Assembly: GCA_913050325.1 (NCBI GenBank)
Contig: CAJWZP010000007.1
Coordinates: forward strand, 1-59,996
Direction of reading: 5' to 3'
Origin: an uncultured bacterium
GTDB lineage: Bacteria > Desulfobacterota_D > UBA1144
DNA: 59,996 nucleotides
Part shown: in pieces, positions 8,443-17,264 of the stretch
How positions within the stretch are numbered: position 1 is the stretch's first letter
Layout: each line of letters begins with the position of its first letter
The notes under the pieces: generated by a model
The model's database searches: none
Seen by the model: only the letters and a program-made list of their open reading frames with translations
Told to the model about the DNA's origin: nothing
Position numbers and translations under genes: made by a program

Positions 8443-8494
8443 GACTAGTTAAAATAAAATATAAATTAGTATTTTTTCATTATAAATGAAATAA

Positions 8495-8523
8495 TTGACA
8501 AAGAGTCAAATAAGGGTTTAATT
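8495..8523 (+). promoter_or_regulatory. Promoter of the LLM oxidoreductase gene, leaderless type
   Basis: TTGACA (8495-8500), 17-base spacer, TTAATT (8518-8523), then only six bases to the ATG at 8530. This spacing puts the transcription start at the start codon. Confidence 0.55.
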
Positions 8524-8529
8524 AGGGAA

Positions 8530-9414
8530 ATGGAATTAGGTCTAGCATTACCAATTATTGCTAATATAAGCATAAAAGATCAATTGAGAATAGCCATTAA
8601 AGCTGAAGAATTAGGCTTTGCTTCTATTTGGGCAAGTGATCACATAATTATCCCTCAAGAATGGAAAGGTAGGTTCTCCGATATCTTTCCTGATCCGTTT
8701 ATAATTCTTACTGCCATATCACAAAATACGTCTAAAATTACTCTAGGAACTAGCGCTATAATACTCCCTTACAGGAATCCGATTATTGTTGCGAAAATGC
8801 TTTCTACTTTAGATAATGTTTCTGGTGGAAGATTAATATGCACTGTCGCCCCAGGATGGATGAAAGAAGAATTTGATGCACTAGGCATACCTTATGAAGG
8901 AAGAATAGATAAAACCAAAGAATTTATCACAATAATGAAAAAATTATGGAATGATGAGCTTGGCTCTTTTTCAGGTGAATATTATTCTTTTGAAAATGTA
9001 TCTTTTCAGCCTAAGCCAATTCAGGATAAACTAGAAATTTGGATGGGTGGTAATGCAGATGCGGCAATAGAAAGAGCTATTGATTTTGCTGATGGTTGGC
9101 AACCTATTTGGTTCAGCCCTGATGAATTGAAAAATAAAATTAATTATTTAGAAGAATACGCTTCAAAAAAGAACGTTGAAATAAATAATTACAATATTTC
9201 ATTAAGGAATAGAATTCTTTTAACTGATTCCAAAGATAATGGAAATAACCCTAACACAGCTCTAATTGGTGAAAAAAATGAAGTTTTCGAAAAAATATTG
9301 GCTTATAAAAATCTCAAAATAAAAGAAGTCGTACTCGATTTTATTTCACCAAATATTGAAGAGATTTTGGAAACAATGGAAACAGTTGGCAAAGAATTAA
9401 TCCCAGAACTTTAA
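8530..9414 (+). CDS. LLM-class (luciferase-like) flavin oxidoreductase
   Basis: 294 residues, single bacterial-luciferase TIM-barrel domain. The N-terminus MELGLALPI, followed by AEELGFASIWASDHI, is typical, as are LGTSAIILPYRNPI, SGGRLICTVAPGWMKEEF and the WMGGNADAAIERA segment. Such enzymes use reduced FMN or coenzyme F420; sequence alone does not tell which, although its form resembles the F420-dependent TIGR03619 group. No F420 biosynthesis gene is in the window. It is transcribed alone and overlaps the convergent 141-aa gene by four bases. Confidence 0.85.
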   Translation: MELGLALPIIANISIKDQLRIAIKAEELGFASIWASDHIIIPQEWKGRFSDIFPDPFIILTAISQNTSKITLGTSAIILPYRNPIIVAKMLSTLDNVSGGRLICTVAPGWMKEEFDALGIPYEGRIDKTKEFITIMKKLWNDELGSFSGEYYSFENVSFQPKPIQDKLEIWMGGNADAAIERAIDFADGWQPIWFSPDELKNKINYLEEYASKKNVEINNYNISLRNRILLTDSKDNGNNPNTALIGEKNEVFEKILAYKNLKIKEVVLDFISPNIEEILETMETVGKELIPEL

Positions 9415-9836
9415 TTATCTAATCTGTTTAATATACCAGTCCAATATTTATGCCAATATGAATCTTCAACTTGTGCTTTCAATTCTTTTTTTGCATAAAT
9501 TATCGCATCTTCTTTAGTGTCAGTAAATAATTCAAGCTGTTTAGCTGCATTATCAAGCTCGTCTTCAGTAATTTCAATAGAATCTAATACACCGCTTACA
9601 AATTTACCCATTTGTATCAAGGAGTCATTTAATAAAGTTTTATTTTTATCAATTTCATCAGTCAAGGGGTTTGCATCCTTACCTAAGAGATTTTTAGCTT
9701 GAGAAAGTCTAGTAAGATAATCTTCAATAGATTGAACATTTCTAATAGCATTTTGCAGCTCTTTCACTAATGTTGTTAGTTGTCTTGAATCAGACATATT
9801 TTCTTGAATCTCCTTATTTTTTGTTAAATCACCCAT
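9411..9836 (-). CDS. Conserved-looking helical protein of unknown function
   Basis: 141 residues, almost entirely predicted helix with many Glu, Lys, Asn and Gln, no signal peptide and no cysteines. There is a good Shine-Dalgarno (GAGGTG) seven bases before the ATG, and the downstream end overlaps the convergent LLM gene by four bases. It lies nine bases downstream of the DUF1460 gene on the same strand. I recognise no family. A cytosolic coiled-coil or scaffold protein is the most that can be said. Confidence 0.72.
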   Translation of the reverse strand: MGDLTKNKEIQENMSDSRQLTTLVKELQNAIRNVQSIEDYLTRLSQAKNLLGKDANPLTDEIDKNKTLLNDSLIQMGKFVSGVLDSIEITEDELDNAAKQLELFTDTKEDAIIYAKKELKAQVEDSYWHKYWTGILNRLDN

Positions 9837-9845
9837 ATATTCACC

Positions 9846-10601
9846 TCATTCAAAAAAAATTATACCAGGTTTATTTTGTATATATTCTATAAAATCTTCA
9901 TCAACTACTTTCATGTATTTTTTTTTATTTGAAGCATGTCTGAAAGTTGCCTTTCCAAGTTCATTCCAAAAGAGGAACCCTACGTGTGAGACATCTAATC
10001 CTATATCATTTGAAATTATTCCAACAATATAAAAATTATTTTTATTTAAAGAATTAATGATTTTATTAACATAAGGAATACTAGCATATTGAATATCAAT
10101 TTTTTTAAATGGAATTCCATTTAAATATTTTTCATCCTTATTTTTTTTATTTAATATTTTCGACTTTTTAGTATCATATTTTTTCTTTGGAATATAATTA
10201 TTATTTACAATCCATTCTGTAAAAAAATGGTTCCTAGTTTTAAAAGAAACTTCACCATTTTCATATCTTAAATTTTTAACATTATTTTTGAAATCCAAAT
10301 AATTTGAAGATTTTTCTAGTGCCATTACATATTCTATATATGTAAAACAATCTAGACTTTTTAAATCAATTATAAATTTCTCTTCTGTATTTTCCGATCC
10401 AATTAAAACATTCGGAACATAAGGGACATTTAAAAAAAACTTTGAATATTCATAAAGTTTATTATTTCTATCAAGATGAGATGTTTTATTTAAGAGCCTG
10501 TCTATTTCTTTAGAATCAAACGCTTGGACATAAACTGAGAATAATAAAAATAAGATTATAAACCTAAGAAATAATTTTTTTTCTTTTTGAAATTTCATCA
10601 A
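9846..10601 (-). CDS. DUF1460 secreted amidase-like protein
   Basis: 251 residues with a signal peptide (to about SVYVQA). Family features of DUF1460 (N-acetylmuramoyl-L-alanine amidase-like, NlpC/P60 fold): SLDCFTYIEYVMALE with the likely catalytic Cys, then RNHFFTEWIVNN, then DVSHVGFLFW with the His and FRHAS near the end. Such proteins are thought to cut cell-wall peptides or related amide bonds in the periplasm. The start overlaps the end of the CDC48 gene by 38 bases; the start is kept because it is the one that gives a signal peptide. Confidence 0.85.
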   Translation of the reverse strand: MMKFQKEKKLFLRFIILFLLFSVYVQAFDSKEIDRLLNKTSHLDRNNKLYEYSKFFLNVPYVPNVLIGSENTEEKFIIDLKSLDCFTYIEYVMALEKSSNYLDFKNNVKNLRYENGEVSFKTRNHFFTEWIVNNNYIPKKKYDTKKSKILNKKNKDEKYLNGIPFKKIDIQYASIPYVNKIINSLNKNNFYIVGIISNDIGLDVSHVGFLFWNELGKATFRHASNKKKYMKVVDEDFIEYIQNKPGIIFFE

Positions 10602-12606
10602 TAGCTTTATCCACTCCTTTTGAATTTAGCTGCTTACCATTACAAAATTGTATAGCTAAATTTAGCATTGTGTCTAAATCTGCACCATTAAAATTAGAAA
10701 TTTTTTGAATTAAAGATTTAATATTATTAAATACAATTTCTTTATCATTTATTTTAATTTTTAGAATCTCTAGAATTTCATCTTCTGAAGGTAGAGGAGT
10801 TTCTAACAAAAGGTCAAATCTACCAGATCTCAATAAAGACTTATCAATTTTATTAATTTTATTAGTAGCGGCTAAAATAACAACATTGCTTAATTCTGAA
10901 AATCCATCCAGCTCTAATAATAATTGACTCAACATTCTACTTGTTACAGAATCGGTTGATCCATCATTATTTATGGAACAAATTGAATCAATTTCATCAA
11001 AAAATAAAATTGATGGAGATACTTGCCTTGCTTTGTTGAAATAATTTTTAATTAATTGTTCAGACTCACCTAAATATTTAGATAATAACTCTGGACCTTT
11101 TATAGAAATAAAGTTCATGCCACTTGTATTAGCAAGTGCTTTTGCAATCATTGTTTTACCTGATCCTGGAGGTCCGTAAAGCATAATTCCTTTAGGAAGA
11201 ACTGAATCTTCAGAATTATTTATAGGATCTATAATGACTTTTTCAAGGATATCTTTTGTCTCACTTAAACCACCTATTTCTGACCATTTGATTTTTGGAG
11301 TCTCGACAAAGATTTCTCTAATAGCAGAAGGTTGAATACTTGATAAAGCAGTTAAAAAATTTTCTTGGTTTATCTCTATGTCATCAACCTCATCATAATT
11401 AATATCAGAGGTGCCTAGCAATTTTTGAACGGAATTAAGAGCTGCATCTTTACAAACCATCTCAATATCCGCACCAACAAAACCTGATGAAAGAGAAGAT
11501 AAAGCATCCAAATCTACATCTTCAGACAATGGCATACCACGTGTATGAATATCAAATACTTCTTTTCTGCCCTCTAAATTTGGGGGATCTAAGAAAATTT
11601 CCTTATCAAACCTACCTGGTCTTCTTAAAGCAGAGTCTATTGAATTAGGAAGATTGGTTGCTGCTAAAACAATTATCTTTCCTCTATCTTTAAGTCCATC
11701 CATTAAAGCTAATAATTGACCTACAATTCTTTTTTCAACTTCGCCATGAACTCTATCTCTTTTTGGTGCAATTGCGTCAATCTCATCAATAAAAAGAATT
11801 GATGGTTGATTATCTGCTGCTGATTGAAATATTTCTCTAAGCAGAGCTTCACTTTCACCATAAAATTTTCTGACTATTTCAGGCCCATTTACTAATTTAA
11901 AATTTACCCCACATTCATGAGCAATTGCCCTTGCTAGTAAAGTTTTTCCAGTGCCTGGGGGTCCAACTAATAAAATACCTCTCGGAGCGTCTATTCCTAA
12001 TCTATAAAAAATTTCTGGATGTTTTAATGGCAACTCTACTAAATCTTTTATTTTTTTTAGCTGTTTTCCTAATCCACCAATATCATCATAAGATGTTATG
12101 TTTTCCTTATCTTTTCCTTCTGTTCTTTTGATTTCTATTTTAGTCTCATTATTTATGATTGAGGCGCCTGAAGGTACTGTCCCCATAACCTTAAAGGTTT
12201 CTGTTTTACCACCTGGCATTTTTGCAGATATTGAATCACCTGAGGTAACAACGAAACCATCGATTTTATTCAATAACATATGCGAATCATCATTAAATAG
12301 AAGTGATTGAGAATTCGAAGGGGATAAGATAACCTTCCTAGATTTTACATTAGATACTTTTTTTATAGTTATAAATTCATTAATAGACATTTTGATATTT
12401 TGGCGAGTTAATCCATCAATTTTAATATAATTATTTTTAGTATCTGGCGAAGGCATTAATCTTACAGCTGATTTTCTTTTTCCAAAGATTTCTACTACAT
12501 CTAAGGGTTCAATCCCAAGCTCCTGCATTAAAGCAGTCGGAATCCTAGCAAAGCCTTTACCTGAATCTTTAATACTTAAATCTTCGATTTTTAATTTTAT
12601 AGCCAT
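10564..12606 (-). CDS. CDC48/VAT-type double AAA+ ATPase
   Basis: 680 residues. Residues 1-90 form the CDC48 double-psi-barrel N domain (FARIPTALMQELGI). D1 has Walker A GPPGTGKT (about 215), Walker B ILFIDEID and the sensor/arginine-finger segment AATNLPNSIDSALRRPGRFD. D2 has Walker A GPPGSGKT (about 477), LFFDEID and LRSGRFD. Both rings look ATPase-competent. CDC48 proteins unfold or extract proteins; this family is standard in archaea and eukaryotes and scattered in bacteria, so old transfer is likely. No proteasome or ubiquitin-like genes are nearby. Probably cotranscribed with the DUF1460 gene that overlaps its end. Confidence 0.95.
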   Translation of the reverse strand: MAIKLKIEDLSIKDSGKGFARIPTALMQELGIEPLDVVEIFGKRKSAVRLMPSPDTKNNYIKIDGLTRQNIKMSINEFITIKKVSNVKSRKVILSPSNSQSLLFNDDSHMLLNKIDGFVVTSGDSISAKMPGGKTETFKVMGTVPSGASIINNETKIEIKRTEGKDKENITSYDDIGGLGKQLKKIKDLVELPLKHPEIFYRLGIDAPRGILLVGPPGTGKTLLARAIAHECGVNFKLVNGPEIVRKFYGESEALLREIFQSAADNQPSILFIDEIDAIAPKRDRVHGEVEKRIVGQLLALMDGLKDRGKIIVLAATNLPNSIDSALRRPGRFDKEIFLDPPNLEGRKEVFDIHTRGMPLSEDVDLDALSSLSSGFVGADIEMVCKDAALNSVQKLLGTSDINYDEVDDIEINQENFLTALSSIQPSAIREIFVETPKIKWSEIGGLSETKDILEKVIIDPINNSEDSVLPKGIMLYGPPGSGKTMIAKALANTSGMNFISIKGPELLSKYLGESEQLIKNYFNKARQVSPSILFFDEIDSICSINNDGSTDSVTSRMLSQLLLELDGFSELSNVVILAATNKINKIDKSLLRSGRFDLLLETPLPSEDEILEILKIKINDKEIVFNNIKSLIQKISNFNGADLDTMLNLAIQFCNGKQLNSKGVDKAIDEISKRKKIIS

Positions 12607-12698
12607 GTTTCATTAATAGAGTACCGATGGGTTGTAAATCTTCAAGACTTTCTAAATTATATTGACTAAAACATTAAAAAATAAGTTAATCTTTCTAT

Positions 12699-13127
12699 AT
12701 GATAGATAAGATTCAAGAAGACCTTAAAAATGCAATGATAAATAAAAATAAAACAACGGTTAATACTTTAAGAGGTATTTTGGCCACTATAAAGAATCAA
12801 GGTAAAGATTTAACAAATATTGAAATCATAAATATTTTTAAAAAAGAGGTTAAGAAAAGAAAGGAAGCAATCGAACTTTATTCTTCAAATAACAGAAATG
12901 ATTTAAAAGAAATTGAAGAGATGGAATTAAAAGTTCTAAATTCTTATCTACCTGAGCAAGTATCTGAAGATGAGCTAGAAACAAAAATAGTTGATCTAAA
13001 AAATAGTACTTTTAAAGATAAAGAATGTAATTTAGGTGAATTAATAAAAATAAGTATACAAAAGTTCAATGCAGTATCAGATAACGGTACTATAAGTAAA
13101 ATATGTAAAAAGGTTATAGGTGATTAA
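12699..13127 (+). CDS. GatB/YqeY domain protein
   Basis: 142 residues matching the YqeY family: an N-terminal helical part with LRGILATIKN, the KKEVKKRKEAIELY helix, and the YLPEQVSEDELE junction. YqeY is related to the tail domain of GatB and is thought to bind tRNA or charged-tRNA complexes; its exact role is unknown. Its stop codon is followed directly by the PepF start (TAAATG), so it leads an operon YqeY-PepF-RsmD-CoaD-aminotransferase. A TTGACT/GTTAAT promoter ends eight bases before the ATG, consistent with a nearly leaderless mRNA. Confidence 0.9.
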   Translation: MIDKIQEDLKNAMINKNKTTVNTLRGILATIKNQGKDLTNIEIINIFKKEVKKRKEAIELYSSNNRNDLKEIEEMELKVLNSYLPEQVSEDELETKIVDLKNSTFKDKECNLGELIKISIQKFNAVSDNGTISKICKKVIGD

Positions 13128-14903
13128 ATGGAATGGAATTTAAAAGATTTATATGATGGAATAAATTCAAAAAAAATTGATAATGATTTTAAAAAAATAT
13201 CAAAAAAATCAGCTAACTTTTATAAAAAATTTAAAAATAAAATTAATGATAAAATATCCCCAAAAACTTTAACTAAGGCAATAGTAGAATTAGAAAATAT
13301 TTATGAATCTATGGGTAAAATCTCATCTTATTCTTCTTTAAATTTCGCAGCTAATACCAATAATGAAAAGATTTCTCAATTCTATCAATCAACGAGTGAA
13401 AAAATATCCTCAATAAGAAAAGATTTATTATTTTTCTTTATTGATTGGAACAATATAAGTTCAATAAAAGCAAAAAAAATTTTGAATTCAAAAATCATAA
13501 AGAAATATAAAAATTTATTAGAATCAGAAAGGAAGTATAAACCTTATATATTGTCTGAAGCAGAAGAGAAAATATTAGATCAAAAATCTTTAACATCATC
13601 CAGAGCTTTTAATAGATTGTTTGATGAAACATTAAATAATATAGTATTTGATTTTCAAATTTCGAAAAGAAAAAATAAAAAGCTTTCTGAAACTCAAGTT
13701 TTATCATTATTGTATGATAAAAATAGAGATATCAGGAAGAAAGCTGCGGAATCATTAACAAACGGGCTTAATAGTGAAAAAAAATTAATTACATTTATTT
13801 TTAATCAAATTCTTAGTGATTCAAAAATCATTAATGATTTAAGAGGCTATTCTGATCCAATTGATTCTAGGAATTTATCTAATGAAATAAACCCTAAAAC
13901 TGTAAAAGCTCTCATTGATACATGTGATAAAAATAATTCCATTGTTCACAAGTATTACAAACTAAAGGGAAAAATGCTAAGAATAAAAGACTTTAAAGAT
14001 TATGATAGATATGCTCCATTGGGGAGCACGCAAAAAAAATATACTTATAACCAAGCAAAAGATATTGTATTAGAGTCATTTGATAATTTCTCTCCAAAAA
14101 TGTCAAAAGTTGCCAAACTTTTCTTTGACAATAATTGGATTGATTACTCTGTTCGAGATGGCAAAAGAGCAGGTGCCTTTAGTCATTCATGTGTTCCATC
14201 TGTTCATCCATATATTTTAATGAATTTTACTGGAAAAATTAGAGACGTTACCACATTAGCTCATGAACTGGGACATGGGATTCATCAATATCTTTCTAGA
14301 AAAAATGGTTATTTTCAACAAAATACCCCACTTACTACTGCGGAAACTGCTAGCGTATTTGCAGAAATGTTGGTTTTTAACAAACTACTTTCTAATATAA
14401 ATTCACCTAAAGAAAAATTAATTTTAATTTGCTCAAAACTTGAAGATATATTTGCGACTGTTTTCAGACAAATAGTTATGACAAATTTTGAATTATCAAT
14501 TCATCAAAGAAGAAAAGAATCAGGTGAATTATCTTGGGATGAATTTAACTCTTTTTGGGTAAAAGCTAATAAAAAAATGTTTGGGAATTCAATTGAAATA
14601 TCTGAATATTATAAAAATTGGTGGATGTATATCCCTCATTTTATTCATTCTCCATTTTATTGTTATTCATATTCATTCGGAGAACTTCTTGTTCATGGAT
14701 TATTTGCTAAATATGAAAAAGAAGGTTCATCTTTCGTAGATAAATATATGAATCTATTATCATCTGGTAGTACCGAACCACCCGAAAAATTAGTCAAAAA
14801 AGTTGGGCTAAATATTCAAGATCCCGTTTTTTGGGAAGACAGTATGTACCTTATGAAAAATTTATTAAAAAAAGCAGAGGAATTATATAAAATTCAACAT
14901 TAA
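13128..14903 (+). CDS. pepF: Oligoendopeptidase F-type M3 metallopeptidase
   Basis: 591 residues, close to the family's usual 600. The zinc site HELGHGIHQ lies near residue 380, with the distal glutamate in TTAETASVFAEML. The C-terminal YCYSYSFGELL stretch is also characteristic of PepF. It is a cytosolic enzyme that degrades short peptides. No signal peptide. Directly abuts yqeY upstream and rsmD downstream. Confidence 0.94.
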   Translation: MEWNLKDLYDGINSKKIDNDFKKISKKSANFYKKFKNKINDKISPKTLTKAIVELENIYESMGKISSYSSLNFAANTNNEKISQFYQSTSEKISSIRKDLLFFFIDWNNISSIKAKKILNSKIIKKYKNLLESERKYKPYILSEAEEKILDQKSLTSSRAFNRLFDETLNNIVFDFQISKRKNKKLSETQVLSLLYDKNRDIRKKAAESLTNGLNSEKKLITFIFNQILSDSKIINDLRGYSDPIDSRNLSNEINPKTVKALIDTCDKNNSIVHKYYKLKGKMLRIKDFKDYDRYAPLGSTQKKYTYNQAKDIVLESFDNFSPKMSKVAKLFFDNNWIDYSVRDGKRAGAFSHSCVPSVHPYILMNFTGKIRDVTTLAHELGHGIHQYLSRKNGYFQQNTPLTTAETASVFAEMLVFNKLLSNINSPKEKLILICSKLEDIFATVFRQIVMTNFELSIHQRRKESGELSWDEFNSFWVKANKKMFGNSIEISEYYKNWWMYIPHFIHSPFYCYSYSFGELLVHGLFAKYEKEGSSFVDKYMNLLSSGSTEPPEKLVKKVGLNIQDPVFWEDSMYLMKNLLKKAEELYKIQH

Positions 14904-15449
14904 ATGATTAAAATTTCTAATGGAACAAAAAAAGGCTTTAAATTAAAAGTCCCACAAAATGGTCATGTCAGGCCTAAGACATCTAAAATAAGAAAAATGA
15001 TTTTTGATATTATTAAAGATGTAGAAAATTTACAAGTTTTAGATCTTTTTGCAGGATGTGGCTCACTTGGTATTGAAAGTTTAAGTATGGGAGCTAAATT
15101 TGTAACTTTTGTTGATATAAATCAATCTTCAATCAAATTTATTAAAGATAATTTAGAAAAATGCTCGTTTGAAAATAAATCCGAAATGATAAAAAAATCT
15201 TTTTTAGAAGCTGCTAAGATGTTACAAAGAAAAAATAAAAAATATGATCTAGTTTTTATTGATCCTCCATATGAATATTTTGATGAAAAAACTCTTAATG
15301 GTATTATAAGAACTGCATTAAAACTAACTGTAAGTGATGGTATTATAGTATGCGAACACCCTATGGAGGAAAGGGTTAACATTGAAGTTAAAAATTATAG
15401 AGTTAAGAAATATAAAGATAAGTATTTAACATTTTGTGTGAAGATATGA
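14904..15449 (+). CDS. rsmD: 16S rRNA (guanine-966-N2)-methyltransferase RsmD
   Basis: 181 residues. The N-terminal HVRPKTSKIRKMIFDII segment and the SAM-binding motif LDLFAGCGSLGIESLSMGA are typical of RsmD, and FIDPPYEY is the (D/N)PPY catalytic motif for N2 methylation of guanine. Starts at the base after the PepF stop codon. The end overlaps the coaD start as ATGA, the usual rsmD-coaD pairing in bacteria. Confidence 0.94.
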   Translation: MIKISNGTKKGFKLKVPQNGHVRPKTSKIRKMIFDIIKDVENLQVLDLFAGCGSLGIESLSMGAKFVTFVDINQSSIKFIKDNLEKCSFENKSEMIKKSFLEAAKMLQRKNKKYDLVFIDPPYEYFDEKTLNGIIRTALKLTVSDGIIVCEHPMEERVNIEVKNYRVKKYKDKYLTFCVKI

Positions 15450-15931
15450 AAAGATCTGTAATTTATCCTGGAAGTTTTGATCCCTTAACTAATGGTCATA
15501 TTAATATTATTAAGAGAGCCTCAAGTACTTTTGATGAAGTCATTGTCTCAGTTGCAATAAATTCAAATAAATCATCTTTAATGACAGTTGATCAACGTGT
15601 AAAGGCGATTAAAAAGGTATTTGCAAAAAACAAAAAAGTGAAAGTTGATAAATTTGAAGGTCTATTAGTCCAGTATGCAAAATCAAAAAAAGTAAATACT
15701 ATATTAAGAGGTATGAGGACAGTTCAAGATTTTGAATATGAAATGCAAATGGCAACATCAAATAATAAATTAAATTCCAAAATTGAAACAGTTTTTATGG
15801 TAGCTGATGCAAAATTTTCTCATATTAGCTCTTCATTAATCAAGGATATAATCAAATTGGGTGGCAATGCAAAAGAATTTGTACCAGAACCAGTAGAAAA
15901 AGAATTAAAAAAAATTTTAAAGAAAGGATAG
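15446..15931 (+). CDS. coaD: Phosphopantetheine adenylyltransferase
   Basis: 161 residues from the ATG at 15446, whose ATGA overlaps the rsmD stop; an in-frame TTG 12 bases earlier would add residues not found in the family. YPGSFDPLTNGHINII holds the T/HxGH-type nucleotidyl-transfer motif, and the C-terminal FSHISSSLIKDI segment matches the ISS(T/S) motif. It catalyses the penultimate step of coenzyme A synthesis. Confidence 0.95.
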   Translation: MKRSVIYPGSFDPLTNGHINIIKRASSTFDEVIVSVAINSNKSSLMTVDQRVKAIKKVFAKNKKVKVDKFEGLLVQYAKSKKVNTILRGMRTVQDFEYEMQMATSNNKLNSKIETVFMVADAKFSHISSSLIKDIIKLGGNAKEFVPEPVEKELKKILKKG

Positions 15932-15934
15932 AAG

Positions 15935-17131
15935 ATGAAATTATCTAAATTAGCAAAAGAACTTAAACCCTCTGCAACTCTCGTTATAACTGCAAAAGCT
16001 AAAGAAATGAAAGCAGCGGGAATTGACGTTATTGGATTTGGTGCTGGAGAACCTGACTTTGATACACCCGAAAATATCAAAACTTATGCAAAAAGATTTA
16101 TAGATAATGGCTTTACTAAATATACTGCTGCTGGTGGAATAATTGAGCTTAAAGAATCAATAATTAATAGAATTAAAGAAGATTACAATTTAACTTATAA
16201 TACAAAGGAAATTTTTATAGGTTCAGGAGCTAAACACGTCTTGTACAATCTTTTTCAAGCTTTAATAAATAAAAATGATGAAGTTTTAATTCCAGCACCT
16301 TATTGGGTTTCTTATCCAGAACAAGTAAGAATTGCGGGTGGTGTTCCTATAATTTTAAAAACAAATCAAGAAAATAATTTTAAAATTAATAAAAAAATGC
16401 TTGAGAATTCTTTAACAGAAAAAACAAAAATCTTGGTTCTTAATTATCCCTCAAATCCAACTGGTTCTACTTATGATAGAAATGAATTAAATGAAATTGC
16501 ATCATTTGTTGAAAAAAATAATTTGATAGTTATTTCCGATGAAATATACGATAAAATTTTATATGATGGTCATAAACATATATGTTTTCCAGAACTAAAT
16601 GAAAATATAAAAGATAGAACAATTCTAGTAAATGGTGTATCAAAAACTTATTCAATGACTGGATGGCGAATTGGTTATGCTGCTGGAAATAGCGATGTCC
16701 TATCAGCTATGAGTAATTTATCAGGGCAATCAACATCTAATCCTACATCAATATCACAAAAAGCTGCAATTGAAGCTTTCTCAGGAAGCCAGGATGAAGT
16801 ACCAAAAATGGTAAAAGAATTTCAATCGCGAAGAAATTATATTTGTGATGAATTAAATAAAACTTATGGTATTAAATGTATGGTTCCAAATGGTGCGTTT
16901 TATGTTTTTCCTGACATATCAAGTTTTTTTGGTAAAAAATTTAAAGATAAAATAATTTCAAATTCTACAGATTTTACAAATTTTCTTCTAGATGAAGCTA
17001 AGGTAGCAGTTGTGCCAGGAGTTGAATTTGGTTCTGATAATAACATAAGAATTTCTTATGCAACATCTATGGTAGATATAAAAGAGGGTATTCAGAGAAT
17101 TCAAGATATAATAAACCATTATTGGGGATAG
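15935..17131 (+). CDS. Class I pyridoxal-phosphate aminotransferase, aspartate aminotransferase type
   Basis: 398 residues, fold type I. NYPSNPTGSTY, VISDEIYDKILYDG and SKTYSMTGWRIGYAAG (with the Schiff-base lysine) match the Ib-type aspartate aminotransferases often called AspB/AspC in bacteria. It makes aspartate from oxaloacetate and glutamate, and may also use prephenate or aromatic substrates. It has a GGA ribosome-binding site and sits three bases after coaD, closing the operon before tRNA-Ala. Confidence 0.92.
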   Translation: MKLSKLAKELKPSATLVITAKAKEMKAAGIDVIGFGAGEPDFDTPENIKTYAKRFIDNGFTKYTAAGGIIELKESIINRIKEDYNLTYNTKEIFIGSGAKHVLYNLFQALINKNDEVLIPAPYWVSYPEQVRIAGGVPIILKTNQENNFKINKKMLENSLTEKTKILVLNYPSNPTGSTYDRNELNEIASFVEKNNLIVISDEIYDKILYDGHKHICFPELNENIKDRTILVNGVSKTYSMTGWRIGYAAGNSDVLSAMSNLSGQSTSNPTSISQKAAIEAFSGSQDEVPKMVKEFQSRRNYICDELNKTYGIKCMVPNGAFYVFPDISSFFGKKFKDKIISNSTDFTNFLLDEAKVAVVPGVEFGSDNNIRISYATSMVDIKEGIQRIQDIINHYWG

Positions 17132-17134
17132 TTT

Positions 17135-17207
17135 TGGAGCCGAAGGGGATCGAACCCTCGACCTCTTGAATGCCATCCAAGCGCTCTCCCAGCTGAGCTA
17201 CGGCCCC
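17135..17207 (-). tRNA. tRNA-Ala (anticodon GGC)
   Basis: The minus strand begins GGGGCCG and pairs with CGGCTCC plus discriminator A. The anticodon stem CTTGG/TCAAG surrounds a loop carrying GGC. The T arm contains GGTTCGATCC. No CCA is encoded. Confidence 0.95.
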
Positions 17208-17229
17208 TATTTTTTAATGTTAATATAAT

Positions 17230-17258
17230 TTGTTAGAATATAAGATACGAATTAAATT
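17230..17258 (+). promoter_or_regulatory. Promoter of hom, leaderless type
   Basis: TTGTTA (17230-17235), 17-base spacer, TAAATT (17253-17258), six bases, then ATG at 17265. There is no Shine-Dalgarno sequence before the ATG. Confidence 0.5.
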
Positions 17259-17264
17259 TCAATT

